Assembly: GCF_900291015.1 (NCBI RefSeq)
Contig: NZ_OLKL01000045.1
Span: 161,551-225,550 of the forward strand
From: Pseudomonas persica
GTDB taxonomy: Bacteria; Pseudomonadota; Gammaproteobacteria; Pseudomonadales; Pseudomonadaceae
Length of the DNA stretch: 64,000 bases
Direction: 5' to 3'
The notes beneath the pieces were generated by a model, which saw only the letters and a program-made list of their open reading frames with translations, did no database searches and had not been told where the DNA came from. How positions within the stretch are numbered: the stretch's first letter is position 1; each line of letters begins with the position of its first letter. Made by a program: the position numbers and the translations under genes. Positions 43,036 to 50,874 of this stretch are shown one piece after another.

Positions 43036-44283
43036 ATGGTCCAGAACCGTGAAACCGATATCGCCGTGGTCGGCGCCGGCATTGTCGGTGTCGCCTGCGC
43101 CCTGCAACTGGCCCGCCAGGGCCGCCGGGTAACCCTGGTCGACCGCCAGGCACCCGGCCAGGGCGCGTCGTACGGCAACGCCGGGCACCTGGCCACCGAG
43201 CAGGTATTCCCGATTGCCGACCTGTCGATCCTCAAACGCCTGCCGCGTATGCTGCTGGACCCGATGGGCCCGCTGCGCCTGGACTGGAAGTACCTGCCCA
43301 AGGCCATGCCCTGGTTCACCCGCCTGCTGCTCAACCTGCGCCCGGGCCCGTTTCAGCGCAGCGTGGCCGGTATCCGCGCGCTGAACGAAGGCAGCCTCGG
43401 CGCCTGGCAGCGGCTGCTGGGCTCGATCGGGCGCAGCGAGCTGTTTCAGGACGATGGCTCGTTGCTGGTGTTCGAACGACCGGAGTCGCGCCAGGCCCTG
43501 GAGGCCTTGCGCGCACGTCTGCAACAGCAGGCGGTGCCGGTGGACTTGTGGTCGGCCGACAGCGTGCGCGCGGCGGCGCCGCAACTGAGCCCGTCATTGC
43601 TGGGCGGGCTGTTTTTCCCGCGCACCGGGCACTTCATCGACCCCTACCGGGTGGTGTGCGAACTGTTCGAAGCGGCCAAGGCCAGTGGCGTACGTTTTGT
43701 CCAGGCGCAGGTCGATGGCGGGCGGCTGCACAGCGGCGGGGTCAGCCTGGCCAGCGACCAGGGCACGCTCGATGCCCGCCAGGTGCTGATCAGTTGTGGC
43801 GCGCACTCTGCGCGGTTGACCGGCGCGCTGACCGGCAAGCAGGTGCCACTGGACACCGAACGCGGCTACCACCTGATGTTGCCTGGCGAGCATCAGCGTT
43901 TGCCGTTTGCAGTCACATCACTGGAGCGCAAGTTCATCATGACGCCCATGGCCGAGGGCTTGCGCCTGGCCGGCACGGTGGAATTCGCCGGGCTGGACGC
44001 GCCGCCGAGCATGCAGCGGGCGTGGCAGCTGCACCGCTTGAGCAAGGGCTTGTTCCAGCGGGACTTGAGTGTGGAGGGCGCGACGCCGTGGATGGGCTTG
44101 CGGCCTTCGTTGCCGGACTCGTTGCCGGTGATTGACCGGGTGTGTGATGGGCGGGTGCTGTTGGCGTTCGGGCATCAGCACCTGGGGTTGACCCAGGCGG
44201 CGGTGACGGCGGAATGGGTGGGGCGGTTGGCTGACAGGGACAGTGGCGCTGATATGGCGGCTTACCGGTTGGACCGGTTCTAG
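43036..44283 (+). CDS. FAD-dependent cis-4-hydroxy-D-proline dehydrogenase
   Basis: 415 residues. DAO/DadA-type flavoprotein: ETDIAVVGAGIVGVACALQLARQG (Rossmann GxGxxG), GASYGNAGHLATEQVFP, and GLRPSLPDSLPVIDR with GHQHLGLTQAA at the end. It oxidises cis-4-hydroxy-D-proline to Pyr4H2C, step 2 of the pathway, passing electrons to the respiratory chain. Starts 2 bases after the dehydrogenase stop. Confidence 0.9.
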   Translation: MVQNRETDIAVVGAGIVGVACALQLARQGRRVTLVDRQAPGQGASYGNAGHLATEQVFPIADLSILKRLPRMLLDPMGPLRLDWKYLPKAMPWFTRLLLNLRPGPFQRSVAGIRALNEGSLGAWQRLLGSIGRSELFQDDGSLLVFERPESRQALEALRARLQQQAVPVDLWSADSVRAAAPQLSPSLLGGLFFPRTGHFIDPYRVVCELFEAAKASGVRFVQAQVDGGRLHSGGVSLASDQGTLDARQVLISCGAHSARLTGALTGKQVPLDTERGYHLMLPGEHQRLPFAVTSLERKFIMTPMAEGLRLAGTVEFAGLDAPPSMQRAWQLHRLSKGLFQRDLSVEGATPWMGLRPSLPDSLPVIDRVCDGRVLLAFGHQHLGLTQAAVTAEWVGRLADRDSGADMAAYRLDRF

Positions 44284-44286
44284 CCT

Positions 44287-44395
44287 GTGCTGGCCTCTTC
44301 GCGGGTAAACCCGCTCCCACAGGTATTGCACAGGGCCTGAACCCTGCGGTGATCCTGTGGGAGCGGGTTTACCCGCGAATGGGCTGCAAAGCAGC
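44287..44395. repeat. REP pair
   Basis: GGCCTCTTCGCGGGTAAACC and GGGAGCGGGTTTACCCGCGAA, then the GGGCTGCAAAGCAGCCC hairpin also seen near ptrB. Confidence 0.85.
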
Positions 44396-44406
44396 CCCTC
44401 CATGCC

Positions 44407-45498
44407 TCAGCGATAACGCTCGAGCCAGTGCGCATACGGCGCCGGCAGGGTCCAGGAGGCTTTCTCAACCCCCAACTCCTTGGCCGCGAAGTAAGCCCAG
44501 TGCGGGTCGGCCAAATGTGCACGCCCTACCGACACCAGATCCAGCTGGTTGGCCTGCAGCGCCGCTTCCGCCAGTTGCGGCGTACCAAAACCCCACGCCG
44601 AGGTCACCGGCAGCTTCGCCTCACGGCGCACGCGCTCGGCAATCGGCCCCATGAACGCCGGGCCCCACGGGATGTTGGTGTCGGGAATGGTGAAGCCGAC
44701 ACTCACGCTCAGCAGGTCAAGGCCACCGGCCTTGAAGCGACGCGCCAGTTCGATCGACTCTTCCAGGGTCTGCTCATCGCGGCCATCGTATTCCAGCACC
44801 CCAAAACGCGCGGTCAGCGGCAGGTTCTCCGGCCATACCTCGCGCACCGCTGCCAGGGTTTCCAGCAAGAAGCGGCTACGGTTGTCGAAGCTGCCACCGT
44901 AGGCGTCGGTACGCTTGTTGGAGTGTTCGGAGAAGAAGCTCTGGCCCAGGTAGCCATGGGCAAAGTGCAGTTCGATCCACTCGAAGCCGGCATCACGCGC
45001 ACGGCGGGCGGCATCGACGAAGTCCTGCTTGACCCGGGCGATGTCGCCCAGGGTCATCTCACGCGGCACTTGTGGCAGGTGCGCGCCGAAGGCGATGGCG
45101 GACGGGGCGATGGTTTCCCAGCCGCGGGGGTCATCGGCGGCAATGTGGTCGTCACCTTCCCACGGGCGGTTGGCACTGGCCTTGCGCCCGGCATGGGCAA
45201 TCTGGATACCCGGCACGGAACCGGCGGCCTTGATTGCCTGCACCACTGGCACGAAAGCCTGGGCGTGGGCATCGCTCCAGATACCGGCGCAACCGGGGGT
45301 AATGCGCCCTTCCGGTGCCACTGCCGTGGCCTCGACCACCAGCAGGCCGGCACCGCCACGGGCCAGGCCGGCCAGGTGCACGTGGTGCCAGTCGTTGATC
45401 ATGCCGTCCTCGGCCATGTACTGGCACATCGGCGGGATGGCAATGCGGTTGCGCAGGGTAACGTCCTTGAGGGTGTACGGTTCGAACAAGGCGGACAT
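44407..45498 (-). CDS. xenA: Xenobiotic reductase A (old yellow enzyme family)
   Basis: 363 residues, the length of the P. putida enzyme. FMN TIM-barrel: NRIAIPPMCQYMAEDGMIND (residue Cys 25 that tunes the flavin), IQIAHAGRKAS (His-Ala-Gly-Arg substrate site), FEWIELHFAHGYLGQSFFSEHSNKRTDAYGG, and VSVGRAHLADPHW. It reduces activated C=C bonds and nitro esters with NAD(P)H. Divergent from an ArsR-type regulator with a shared palindrome. Confidence 0.94.
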   Translation of the reverse strand: MSALFEPYTLKDVTLRNRIAIPPMCQYMAEDGMINDWHHVHLAGLARGGAGLLVVEATAVAPEGRITPGCAGIWSDAHAQAFVPVVQAIKAAGSVPGIQIAHAGRKASANRPWEGDDHIAADDPRGWETIAPSAIAFGAHLPQVPREMTLGDIARVKQDFVDAARRARDAGFEWIELHFAHGYLGQSFFSEHSNKRTDAYGGSFDNRSRFLLETLAAVREVWPENLPLTARFGVLEYDGRDEQTLEESIELARRFKAGGLDLLSVSVGFTIPDTNIPWGPAFMGPIAERVRREAKLPVTSAWGFGTPQLAEAALQANQLDLVSVGRAHLADPHWAYFAAKELGVEKASWTLPAPYAHWLERYR

Positions 45499-45526
45499 GG
45501 GCAAGCTCCCGAGCTATCTGATTACG

Positions 45527-45550
45527 ATAGTTCGATCATAATCGAACTAT
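45527..45550. promoter_or_regulatory. Perfect palindromic operator between xenA and the ArsR-type gene
   Basis: ATAGTTCGAT-CATA-ATCGAACTAT: 10-bp arms with no mismatch. It lies 28 bases before the xenA start and ahead of the regulator, a position where binding would control both genes. Confidence 0.8.
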
Positions 45551-45575
45551 GGCAATTAATGATAGCCCCGTTATC

Positions 45576-45884
45576 ATGACGACCATGCGAGCCTATCAAC
45601 ATCCCAATTCTGAAGACCTGACCCTGGAACGCCTGCTCTATGCCCTGAGCGACCCGGTGCGCCTGGATATCGTGCGCCACCTGGCGGGCGTGGCCGAAGC
45701 CAGCTGCGGCGAGCTGGACGGCGGCCGGCCGAAGTCGAGCATGTCCCACCATTTTCGCGTACTGCGTGATGCGGGGTTGGTGCATACCCGCAATGTGGGG
45801 ACTACGCATATGAATTCGTTGCGTAGCGAGATGCTGGGCGAGCGGTTTCCCGGGTTGCTGGACTGCATTTTGCGGCAGCAGTGA
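45576..45884 (+). CDS. ArsR-type winged-helix regulator
   Basis: 102 residues from ATG 45576. LTLERLLYALSDPVRLDIVRHLAGV (ArsR helix 1-2), CGELDGGRPKSSMSHHFRVLRDAGLVHTRNVGTTHMNSLR (recognition helix and wing). Only one Cys, so it is unlikely to be a metal sensor of the ELCVCDL type. It likely represses xenA and itself. Other in-frame ATGs: 45549 (inside the operator, unlikely) and 45585. Confidence 0.82.
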   Translation: MTTMRAYQHPNSEDLTLERLLYALSDPVRLDIVRHLAGVAEASCGELDGGRPKSSMSHHFRVLRDAGLVHTRNVGTTHMNSLRSEMLGERFPGLLDCILRQQ

Positions 45885-45892
45885 TTTTCCTT

Positions 45893-45995
45893 TGCCGGCC
45901 TCTTCGCGGGTAAACCCGCTCCCACAGGATAATCACTGCCTTCAAGACCTGTGCGATCTCTGTGGGAGCGGGTTTACCCGCGAAAAGGCCGGAAC
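45893..45995. repeat. REP pair
   Basis: GGCCTCTTCGCGGGTAAACC and GGGAGCGGGTTTACCCGCGAA around 38 bases, between convergent genes. Confidence 0.85.
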
Positions 45996-46003
45996 AGGCA
46001 ACA

Positions 46004-46621
46004 TCAATCTTCTTTCTTGCCCAGGGCAAACCGGCACACCTGCCCTCCCCTGAGCATGCACTCCTCATGGCTGACCTCGGCCCCGCCCAGGGCCCCGATC
46101 AGCGCCAGGTCCAGCTCGCACACCACCGGGTGCGCCTTGGCCAGGTGATGGAACACGCAATTGTGCGCAACAATCTGCGGCTCCCCCCCCGAGCGGAAGA
46201 ACACCTGCGCCTCGTACCCGGCATTGTTCATGTGCTCGACAATGCGTGCTTCATCCACCACCTCGTGCTCCAGGTCCGCCGCCAGCTTGCGCCCCAGCTG
46301 GCGCATCAACGCCAGCAACGCCTCCTGCCCTAGCAAGCCGGCCACTTCCGCAATCAGCAGGTTGGCCAACAACGGGTACTGCCGCGGGAACAGTTCGCGG
46401 GCGTGGTCGGTCAGCTCGTGCAGCTGCTCCGGGCGTCGCCCGGTGGGCCGGGTAGCGCCACGCTTGACCAGGCCGTCGCGCTCCAGCGCGGCCAGGTGCT
46501 GGCGCACTGCCGTGCGCGTGATGGCCAAGGCCTGCGCCAGGTCATCGATGCTCATGCCGGCCGGCTGGAGCAGCAATGCATGGAGCAGGTCCTGTTGGGT
46601 ACGGCCCAGGCCTTCGAGCAT
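46004..46621 (-). CDS. Winged-helix regulator with C-terminal four-Cys motif (SufR-like)
   Basis: 205 residues. N-terminal DeoR/ArsR-type HTH: MSIDDLAQALAITRTAVRQHLAALERDGLVKR (about 22-54). The C-terminal part holds Cys-x12-Cys-x19-Cys-x7-Cys (NC, VVC, EEC, QVC), similar but not identical in spacing to the cluster site of SufR. It may sense iron, redox or nitric oxide through an Fe-S cluster. Its ATG overlaps the stop of the upstream periplasmic protein by one base (TGATG), so the two are coupled. Confidence 0.78.
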   Translation of the reverse strand: MLEGLGRTQQDLLHALLLQPAGMSIDDLAQALAITRTAVRQHLAALERDGLVKRGATRPTGRRPEQLHELTDHARELFPRQYPLLANLLIAEVAGLLGQEALLALMRQLGRKLAADLEHEVVDEARIVEHMNNAGYEAQVFFRSGGEPQIVAHNCVFHHLAKAHPVVCELDLALIGALGGAEVSHEECMLRGGQVCRFALGKKED

Positions 46622-47265
46622 CAGAATTTGTCCGGGAACTGTTTGACCAACGCCGCAGCCAGGGCGTCGGACAGGCTCAGGATATGCTCGCGCATCATCG
46701 CCCAGGTACGCGCCTCGCCCACGTAGTCAGCGGCTGCCAGCTGGTCGACCTGCGCCACGTGGTGGCCGCCATGGGCGCTGAGCAACGTCAGCAGGGTCGG
46801 CTCGGGCAGGTTCGGATTGGCCTTGGCCAGGAACGCGGCGATGGCCTTGGCATTGCTGGTCAGCTCGTCGACGGCGGCTTGCTGGCCTTTGTTGTCCTTG
46901 GCCACGGTGGCATCGCTGTAGTGCTTGATCGCGCCCCAATGGCCGGCCAGCAGCTTCAGCAACTGATCGGCGGCGGGCTGGCCGTACAGCGGGGCAATGC
47001 TGTTGGCGATCCTGGTGGCGTCGGTGACCACTTCCTTGGCGGCGACTTCAGCCTGCCTGGCGTTGCCGGCCTGGTTGGCAACGGCATAGTTGCGCACCCA
47101 GAAGATGTGCTCGACCCACAGGTCGCGCAGGGCCATGCGCGTGGTCATTGCCGCAGCTTCGGCGGGTTTGGCGGCGGGGGTTGCGCTGGAATAGGAGTAG
47201 CTTTGGCTCCATGCCGGCTGGGCGCACAGGGCGAGCAGCAGTAAGGCGGCAATCTTGATGTTCAT
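46621..47265 (-). CDS. Periplasmic helical protein of unknown function
   Basis: 214 residues with a signal peptide (MNIKIAALLLLALCAQPAWS). The mature protein is helical, with many His/Trp residues that could bind a ligand or metal: LWVEHIFWVRNYA, AGHWGAIKHYSDA, LSAHGGHHVAQVDQL. No family recognised. It is translated with the four-Cys regulator. The AT-rich sequence at 47295-47330 just upstream is the likely promoter. Confidence 0.75.
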   Translation of the reverse strand: MNIKIAALLLLALCAQPAWSQSYSYSSATPAAKPAEAAAMTTRMALRDLWVEHIFWVRNYAVANQAGNARQAEVAAKEVVTDATRIANSIAPLYGQPAADQLLKLLAGHWGAIKHYSDATVAKDNKGQQAAVDELTSNAKAIAAFLAKANPNLPEPTLLTLLSAHGGHHVAQVDQLAAADYVGEARTWAMMREHILSLSDALAAALVKQFPDKF

Positions 47266-47372
47266 GACGGCACCCTCCTGGAGGGGGATCGACTGACAAG
47301 ATTAATTTAAGCATCAAAATATGTTTTTATTGGCCCCGCGTAGGTTTTCCGATTAGTGGTTTCCTGTTCGAG

Positions 47373-47467
47373 CCTCTTCGCGGGTAAACCCGCTCCCACA
47401 GGGACATGCGCTGCCTCAGGCTTTTTGCTATCCCTGTGGGAGCGGGTTTACCCGCGAAAGGGCCAGA
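47373..47467. repeat. REP pair
   Basis: CCTCTTCGCGGGTAAACCCG and GGGAGCGGGTTTACCCGCGAA around about 30 bases. Confidence 0.85.
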
Positions 47468-47474
47468 ACAGGCA

Positions 47475-47512
47475 ACAAAAAAGCCACGAGGTCTCCCCCG
47501 TGGCTTCTTTCA
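47475..47512 (-). terminator. Terminator of mqo
   Basis: On the minus strand GCCACGGGGGAGACCTCGTGGC forms the stem-loop, followed by TTTTTTG; it starts 14 bases after the mqo stop. Confidence 0.88.
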
Positions 47513-47525
47513 CAACAATGGCCAG

Positions 47526-49163
47526 TTACAGCGCCATGTCATTCTCAGGCTTGCTTTCAACCGGCTGGCTCGGTGCAACCGGGGTGCCGACGCTGTCGTC
47601 GATCACCGGTGGTTTCTCCAGTTGCAGCACTTCAGCGGTGTAGTTCCACTCTTTCTGGGTGGCCGCCGCCGAGTCGTTCAGTTTGGTGCCATAGCTCGGC
47701 ACGATCTGCTTGATCTTGGCCTGCCACTCAGGGCTAGCGACCTTCTCCTTGAACACGGTTTCCAGCACGTTCAGCATGATCGGTGCAGCAGTCGAAGCAC
47801 CTGGCGATGCACCCAGCAGGCCGGCAATGGTGCGGTCTTCGGAGGCGACCACTTCAGTGCCCAGCTTCAGCACGCCGCCCTTCTCGGCATCACGCTTGAT
47901 GATCTGCACGCGCTGGCCGGCCTGCCACAGGCGCCAGTCTTCCTTCTTGGCGTTCGGGAAGTAGGTGCGCAGGGCTTCGAAGCGGTCGTCGTCAGACAGC
48001 ATCAGCTGGCCAGCGAGGTACTCCACCAGCGGGTACTGGTCGATGCCGACCTTGGTCATCGGCCACACGTTGTGGGTAGTGGTGCTGCTCAGCAGGTCGA
48101 GGTACGAGCCGTTCTTCAGGAACTTGGTCGAGAAGGTGGCGAATGGGCCAAACAGGATCACGCGCTTGCCGTCCAGCACGCGGGTGTCCAGGTGCGGTAC
48201 CGACATGGGTGGCGCGCCGGTCGAGGCAATGCCGTAGGCCTTGGCCATGTGCTGCATGGCCACGGTCGGGTTCTCGGTCACCAGGAACGAGCCACCTACC
48301 GGGAAGCCTGCGTATTCCTTGGCTTCAGGAATGCCCGACTTCTGCAGCAGCTTCAGCGCGCCGCCGCCGGCACCGATGAACAGGAACTTGGCGTCGGTGG
48401 CCGATTCGCTACCGTCCTTCAGGTTCTTGTACTCGACGTGCCACGAGCCGTCCTTGTTGCGGGTGATGTCCTGCACTTCGCTGGACAGCTTCAGGTCGAA
48501 GTTTTCCTGGGTTTTCAGGTGGCCGACGAACTGGCGGGTGATTTCGCCGAAGTTGACGTCGGTGCCGATCGGCGTCCAGGTCACGGCCAGCTTCTGGTTC
48601 GGGTCACGGCCTTCCATCATCAGCGGGACCCACTTGGCGATCTGCGCGTGGTCCTCGGAGTACTGCATCGGGCGGAACAGCGGGCTGGCCTGCAGCGCGT
48701 CGTAACGCTTCTTCAGGAACTTGATGTTGTCATCGCCCCAGACGAAGCTCATGTGCGGCGTGGTGTTGATGAACGAGTGCGGGTTCTTCAGCACGCCCTG
48801 GCGCACCTGCCACGCCCAGAACTGGCGAGAGATCTGGAAGGCTTCGTTGATCTCGATCGCCTTGGTGATGTTGACGTTGCCGTCTTTGTCTTGCGGGGTG
48901 TAGTTCAGTTCGGCCAACGCAGAGTGGCCGGTACCGGCGTTGTTCCAGCCGTTGGAGCTTTCTTCGGCCACGCCGTCCAGGCGCTCGACCATTTCCATCG
49001 ACCAGCTTGGCTCCAGCTCATGCAGCCACACGGCCAGGGTCGAGCTCATGATGCCGCCGCCGACCAGCAGCACATCTACTTTCTTGGTTTCTGCGGCGTG
49101 CGCTTGCATGACGCTTGCAGCGACAGCCAGACCCAGCAAGGTCTTGCCAGCTTTCTTGAACAT
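47526..49163 (-). CDS. mqo: Malate:quinone oxidoreductase
   Basis: 545 residues. FAD protein of the TCA cycle that oxidises malate and reduces quinone. VDVLLVGGGIMSSTLAVWLHELEP is the FAD loop; SSNGWNNAGTGHSALAELNYTP, GTDVNFGEITRQ and LLGASPGASTAAPIMLNVLE are family signatures. A signal-like N-terminus (LLGLAVAASVMQAHA) is unusual for Mqo but known in Pseudomonas paralogues. A palindrome and a probable promoter lie upstream. Confidence 0.94.
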   Translation of the reverse strand: MFKKAGKTLLGLAVAASVMQAHAAETKKVDVLLVGGGIMSSTLAVWLHELEPSWSMEMVERLDGVAEESSNGWNNAGTGHSALAELNYTPQDKDGNVNITKAIEINEAFQISRQFWAWQVRQGVLKNPHSFINTTPHMSFVWGDDNIKFLKKRYDALQASPLFRPMQYSEDHAQIAKWVPLMMEGRDPNQKLAVTWTPIGTDVNFGEITRQFVGHLKTQENFDLKLSSEVQDITRNKDGSWHVEYKNLKDGSESATDAKFLFIGAGGGALKLLQKSGIPEAKEYAGFPVGGSFLVTENPTVAMQHMAKAYGIASTGAPPMSVPHLDTRVLDGKRVILFGPFATFSTKFLKNGSYLDLLSSTTTHNVWPMTKVGIDQYPLVEYLAGQLMLSDDDRFEALRTYFPNAKKEDWRLWQAGQRVQIIKRDAEKGGVLKLGTEVVASEDRTIAGLLGASPGASTAAPIMLNVLETVFKEKVASPEWQAKIKQIVPSYGTKLNDSAAATQKEWNYTAEVLQLEKPPVIDDSVGTPVAPSQPVESKPENDMAL

Positions 49164-49288
49164 TGATCGATTCCAGTCAGGAGAACAGGGGTGGGCCTGT
49201 GGCTGGCCCAGGTAAAGCGTGTTCTGCAGCGCAGGCTTGTTGTTGATCGTTATTCAGCAGCCAGAGAACCAGAAAACGACTCGGCCTT

Positions 49289-49307
49289 TTGTCGAATTGA
49301 CCGACAA
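49289..49307. promoter_or_regulatory. TTGTCG-N7-CGACAA palindrome upstream of mqo
   Basis: Perfect 6-bp dyad with a 7-base centre, 126 bases before the mqo start in the 327-base gap 49164-49490. It could be an operator. The rest of the gap shows the terminator of the next gene and nothing else. Confidence 0.4.
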
Positions 49308-49411
49308 GGCTGAATCGTTTTTCCGATTGTAGCTTAAATGCCAGCACAAACAAATTACCGCCCGGAGCGTCAAGGCGACGGGTTGCCCCAGTGGCAGATT
49401 GTCACGCCGAA

Positions 49412-49448
49412 AAACAAAAACCCCCGATCACGTACATGACCGGGGGCC
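49412..49448 (-). terminator. Terminator of the YhfL-like gene
   Basis: On the minus strand CCCCCG and CGGGGG pair around 14 bases, followed by TTTTTGTTTTT. Confidence 0.85.
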
Positions 49449-49490
49449 TTGGATCACGCCGCAAGCGTCGCGATCAGGGTACCGCCAAGA

Positions 49491-49682
49491 TTACTGCTGC
49501 TGAGGCAGTTTATCGATCGGGCCGCAGCCACCGATGATCTTGGAGATGGAAACCGAAGGGTGGAACAGGTAGTCGTAGGTGCAGTTTTTCGGCTGGTTGT
49601 AAACCTGGCCAGTGCAACCCGACAGCAGGGCAACACCCGAAACGACAGCAACGGCTACGGTAGCCTTGAACAGCTTTTTCAT
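49491..49682 (-). CDS. YhfL-like small lipoprotein
   Basis: 63 residues. Signal with lipobox LLSGC (Cys about 23). The mature part CTGQVYNQPKNCTYDYLFHPSVSIS ending in KIIGGCGP closely resembles E. coli YhfL (NCSYDYLLHPAISISKIIGGCGP). Function unknown. AAAGGAT precedes the ATG; longer in-frame readings are not supported. Confidence 0.88.
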   Translation of the reverse strand: MKKLFKATVAVAVVSGVALLSGCTGQVYNQPKNCTYDYLFHPSVSISKIIGGCGPIDKLPQQQ

Positions 49683-49797
49683 ACTAAATCCTTTATATGA
49701 ATCATCTTCGGCCATCGTCTGATGGCGGCGGGATGATACCGAACCTGGGCATTGGATCCAAGCAGCAACGTGCATTGGCTAGTTGCAGGGATGCAGT

Positions 49798-49840
49798 TGC
49801 AGGAGCGGCCTTGTGTTGCGATGGGCCGCAAAGCGGCCCC
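49798..49840. repeat. Single REP-like unit of the ptrB type
   Basis: GGAGCGGCCTTGTGTTGCGA followed by the GGGCCGCAAAGCGGCCC hairpin; same family as the right arm of the 2009-2088 repeat. The following 49841-50010 holds nothing I can name. Confidence 0.6.
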
Positions 49841-50013
49841 GGTCCTACAACTGAAACTCAGATTAATCCCCTTCCATGTAGGCAATTTCCCAAACATACT
49901 GCCAAACCGCTCAAACTGTTGCGACGGATTGGGTCGCGCTCTAGTCTCGGCTTGTCGTTGCAAATCAACGACCGGCTTTGACAGGCCGACAACTTCTCCG
50001 TGCACGTACACCC

Positions 50014-50096
50014 GTTATGGCGGCAGTACGTGGGGCACCTCGTGTGCGCCGAGTCTCCGGAGTCCTCGGTCTGTCAACCCGCGTACCGCTGCCACC
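50014..50096 (+). ncRNA. Candidate structured RNA leader
   Basis: A closing stem pairs GGCAG-TACG (50022-50030) with CGTA-CCG-CTGCC (50082-50093, 3-base bulge). Inside lie GGGGCAC/GTGCGCC (50032-50038 with 50044-50050, CTCGT loop, one mismatch) and CCGAG/CTCGG (49-53 with 65-69 of 50000, competing with the first by two bases). It ends about 50 bases before the ATG of the small gene at 50147. I infer a cis-acting leader or small RNA. Confidence 0.45.
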
Positions 50097-50146
50097 CTCT
50101 TGTTTGACAGCAAGTCGTAGCAGCTCGACTGACTCTGGAGCTAACT

Positions 50147-50410
50147 ATGCGCAAGATGGTCCCCGATCCACCCCACTCCCTCGACTCCACCCAGGCGCTG
50201 CAAGACACCCTGGTCCAGTCCTCAGAGTACGTACTCTGCGCCCTGTTCGTGGCCCGCCAATCCGTGCAACTCAAACCCACAGCCCCAAGTTCGATCGTGA
50301 TGCAGGCCGTGATCCATGAAATGGAGGCGGTACAGGGCCTGGTCGAGTCGGCATTGATGCAATTGCAGATGCAGGCACACCTACCGGTTGAGCCGCGCAC
50401 CTTGCACTAA
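50147..50410 (+). CDS. Small Pseudomonas protein of unknown function
   Basis: 87 residues; CTGGAGC lies 6 bases before ATG. Begins MRKMVPDPPHSLDSTQ, which resembles the MxKxxPxPP opening of a group of short Pseudomonas proteins; the rest is a helical hairpin rich in Gln and Val. No function can be given. It follows the structured leader. Confidence 0.65.
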   Translation: MRKMVPDPPHSLDSTQALQDTLVQSSEYVLCALFVARQSVQLKPTAPSSIVMQAVIHEMEAVQGLVESALMQLQMQAHLPVEPRTLH

Positions 50411-50413
50411 GCA

Positions 50414-50520
50414 GGTCTGGCCTCTTCGCGGGGAAACCCGCTCCCACAGGGGTAATCATTGCCCTCAAGTCCTGCGCCGTACCTGTGGGAGCGGGTTTAC
50501 CCGCGAAGAGGCCGGTACAG
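50414..50520. repeat. REP pair
   Basis: CTCTTCGCGGGGAAACCCGC and GGGAGCGGGTTTACCCGCGAA around about 35 bases, between the two small genes. Confidence 0.85.
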
Positions 50521-50548
50521 GCACCCGAAATCCCAGGGAGATTCACCA

Positions 50549-50821
50549 ATGCATACCGACGACACAAAACAACCCACCACAGTCGGCAAGACCTGCTTCT
50601 ACCAAGGCGAAAACAACAGCCACCCGCTGTTCCGCATCGAACCCGGCATCCCCTGCCAGGACGCCCGTGAACAGGCATCCGAACTGATGGGCTACGTCCG
50701 CGACCTGATCATCACCGGCCTGATGGAAGGCGACCAGAAACTGATCTGGGCCTCGCATTACCTGAGCGCGATGGCCAAGGCGCTGCTGGATGATGCAGAA
50801 CTGGGGATGATGAAAAAATAA
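50549..50821 (+). CDS. DUF3077-family protein
   Basis: 90 residues. GKTCFYQGENNSHPLFRIEP, then PCQDAREQASELMGYVRDLIITGL, match the DUF3077 pattern (a G-F.V..G....LF.V..G....DALEQAS core) common in Pseudomonas. GGGAG precedes the ATG. Function unknown. Confidence 0.82.
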   Translation: MHTDDTKQPTTVGKTCFYQGENNSHPLFRIEPGIPCQDAREQASELMGYVRDLIITGLMEGDQKLIWASHYLSAMAKALLDDAELGMMKK

Positions 50822-50830
50822 GGCACAACG

Positions 50831-50868
50831 AAAAAGCCCCTGAAAACTTTCGTTTCCAGGGGCTTCAT
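50831..50868. terminator. Bidirectional terminator
   Basis: AGCCCCTG / CAGGGGCT stem extended by GAAAAC / GTTTCC pairing around TTTC, with A residues before and T residues after; it can serve the DUF3077 gene and the tRNA on the other strand. Confidence 0.82.
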
Positions 50869-50874
50869 CTTGTA

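Noticed and set aside
41342..43153. 603-codon minus-strand frame opposite the semialdehyde dehydrogenase gene
   Set aside because: Mirror of a clear ALDH gene with both catalytic residues; starts within the next gene and ends in a REP.
47406..49166. 586-codon plus-strand frame opposite mqo
   Set aside because: Begins in a REP and crosses the mqo terminator; no protein features.
49752..50120. 122-codon plus-strand frame before the small gene at 50147
   Set aside because: Runs through a REP-like unit and the structured leader; composition is not protein-like and no ribosome site is seen.
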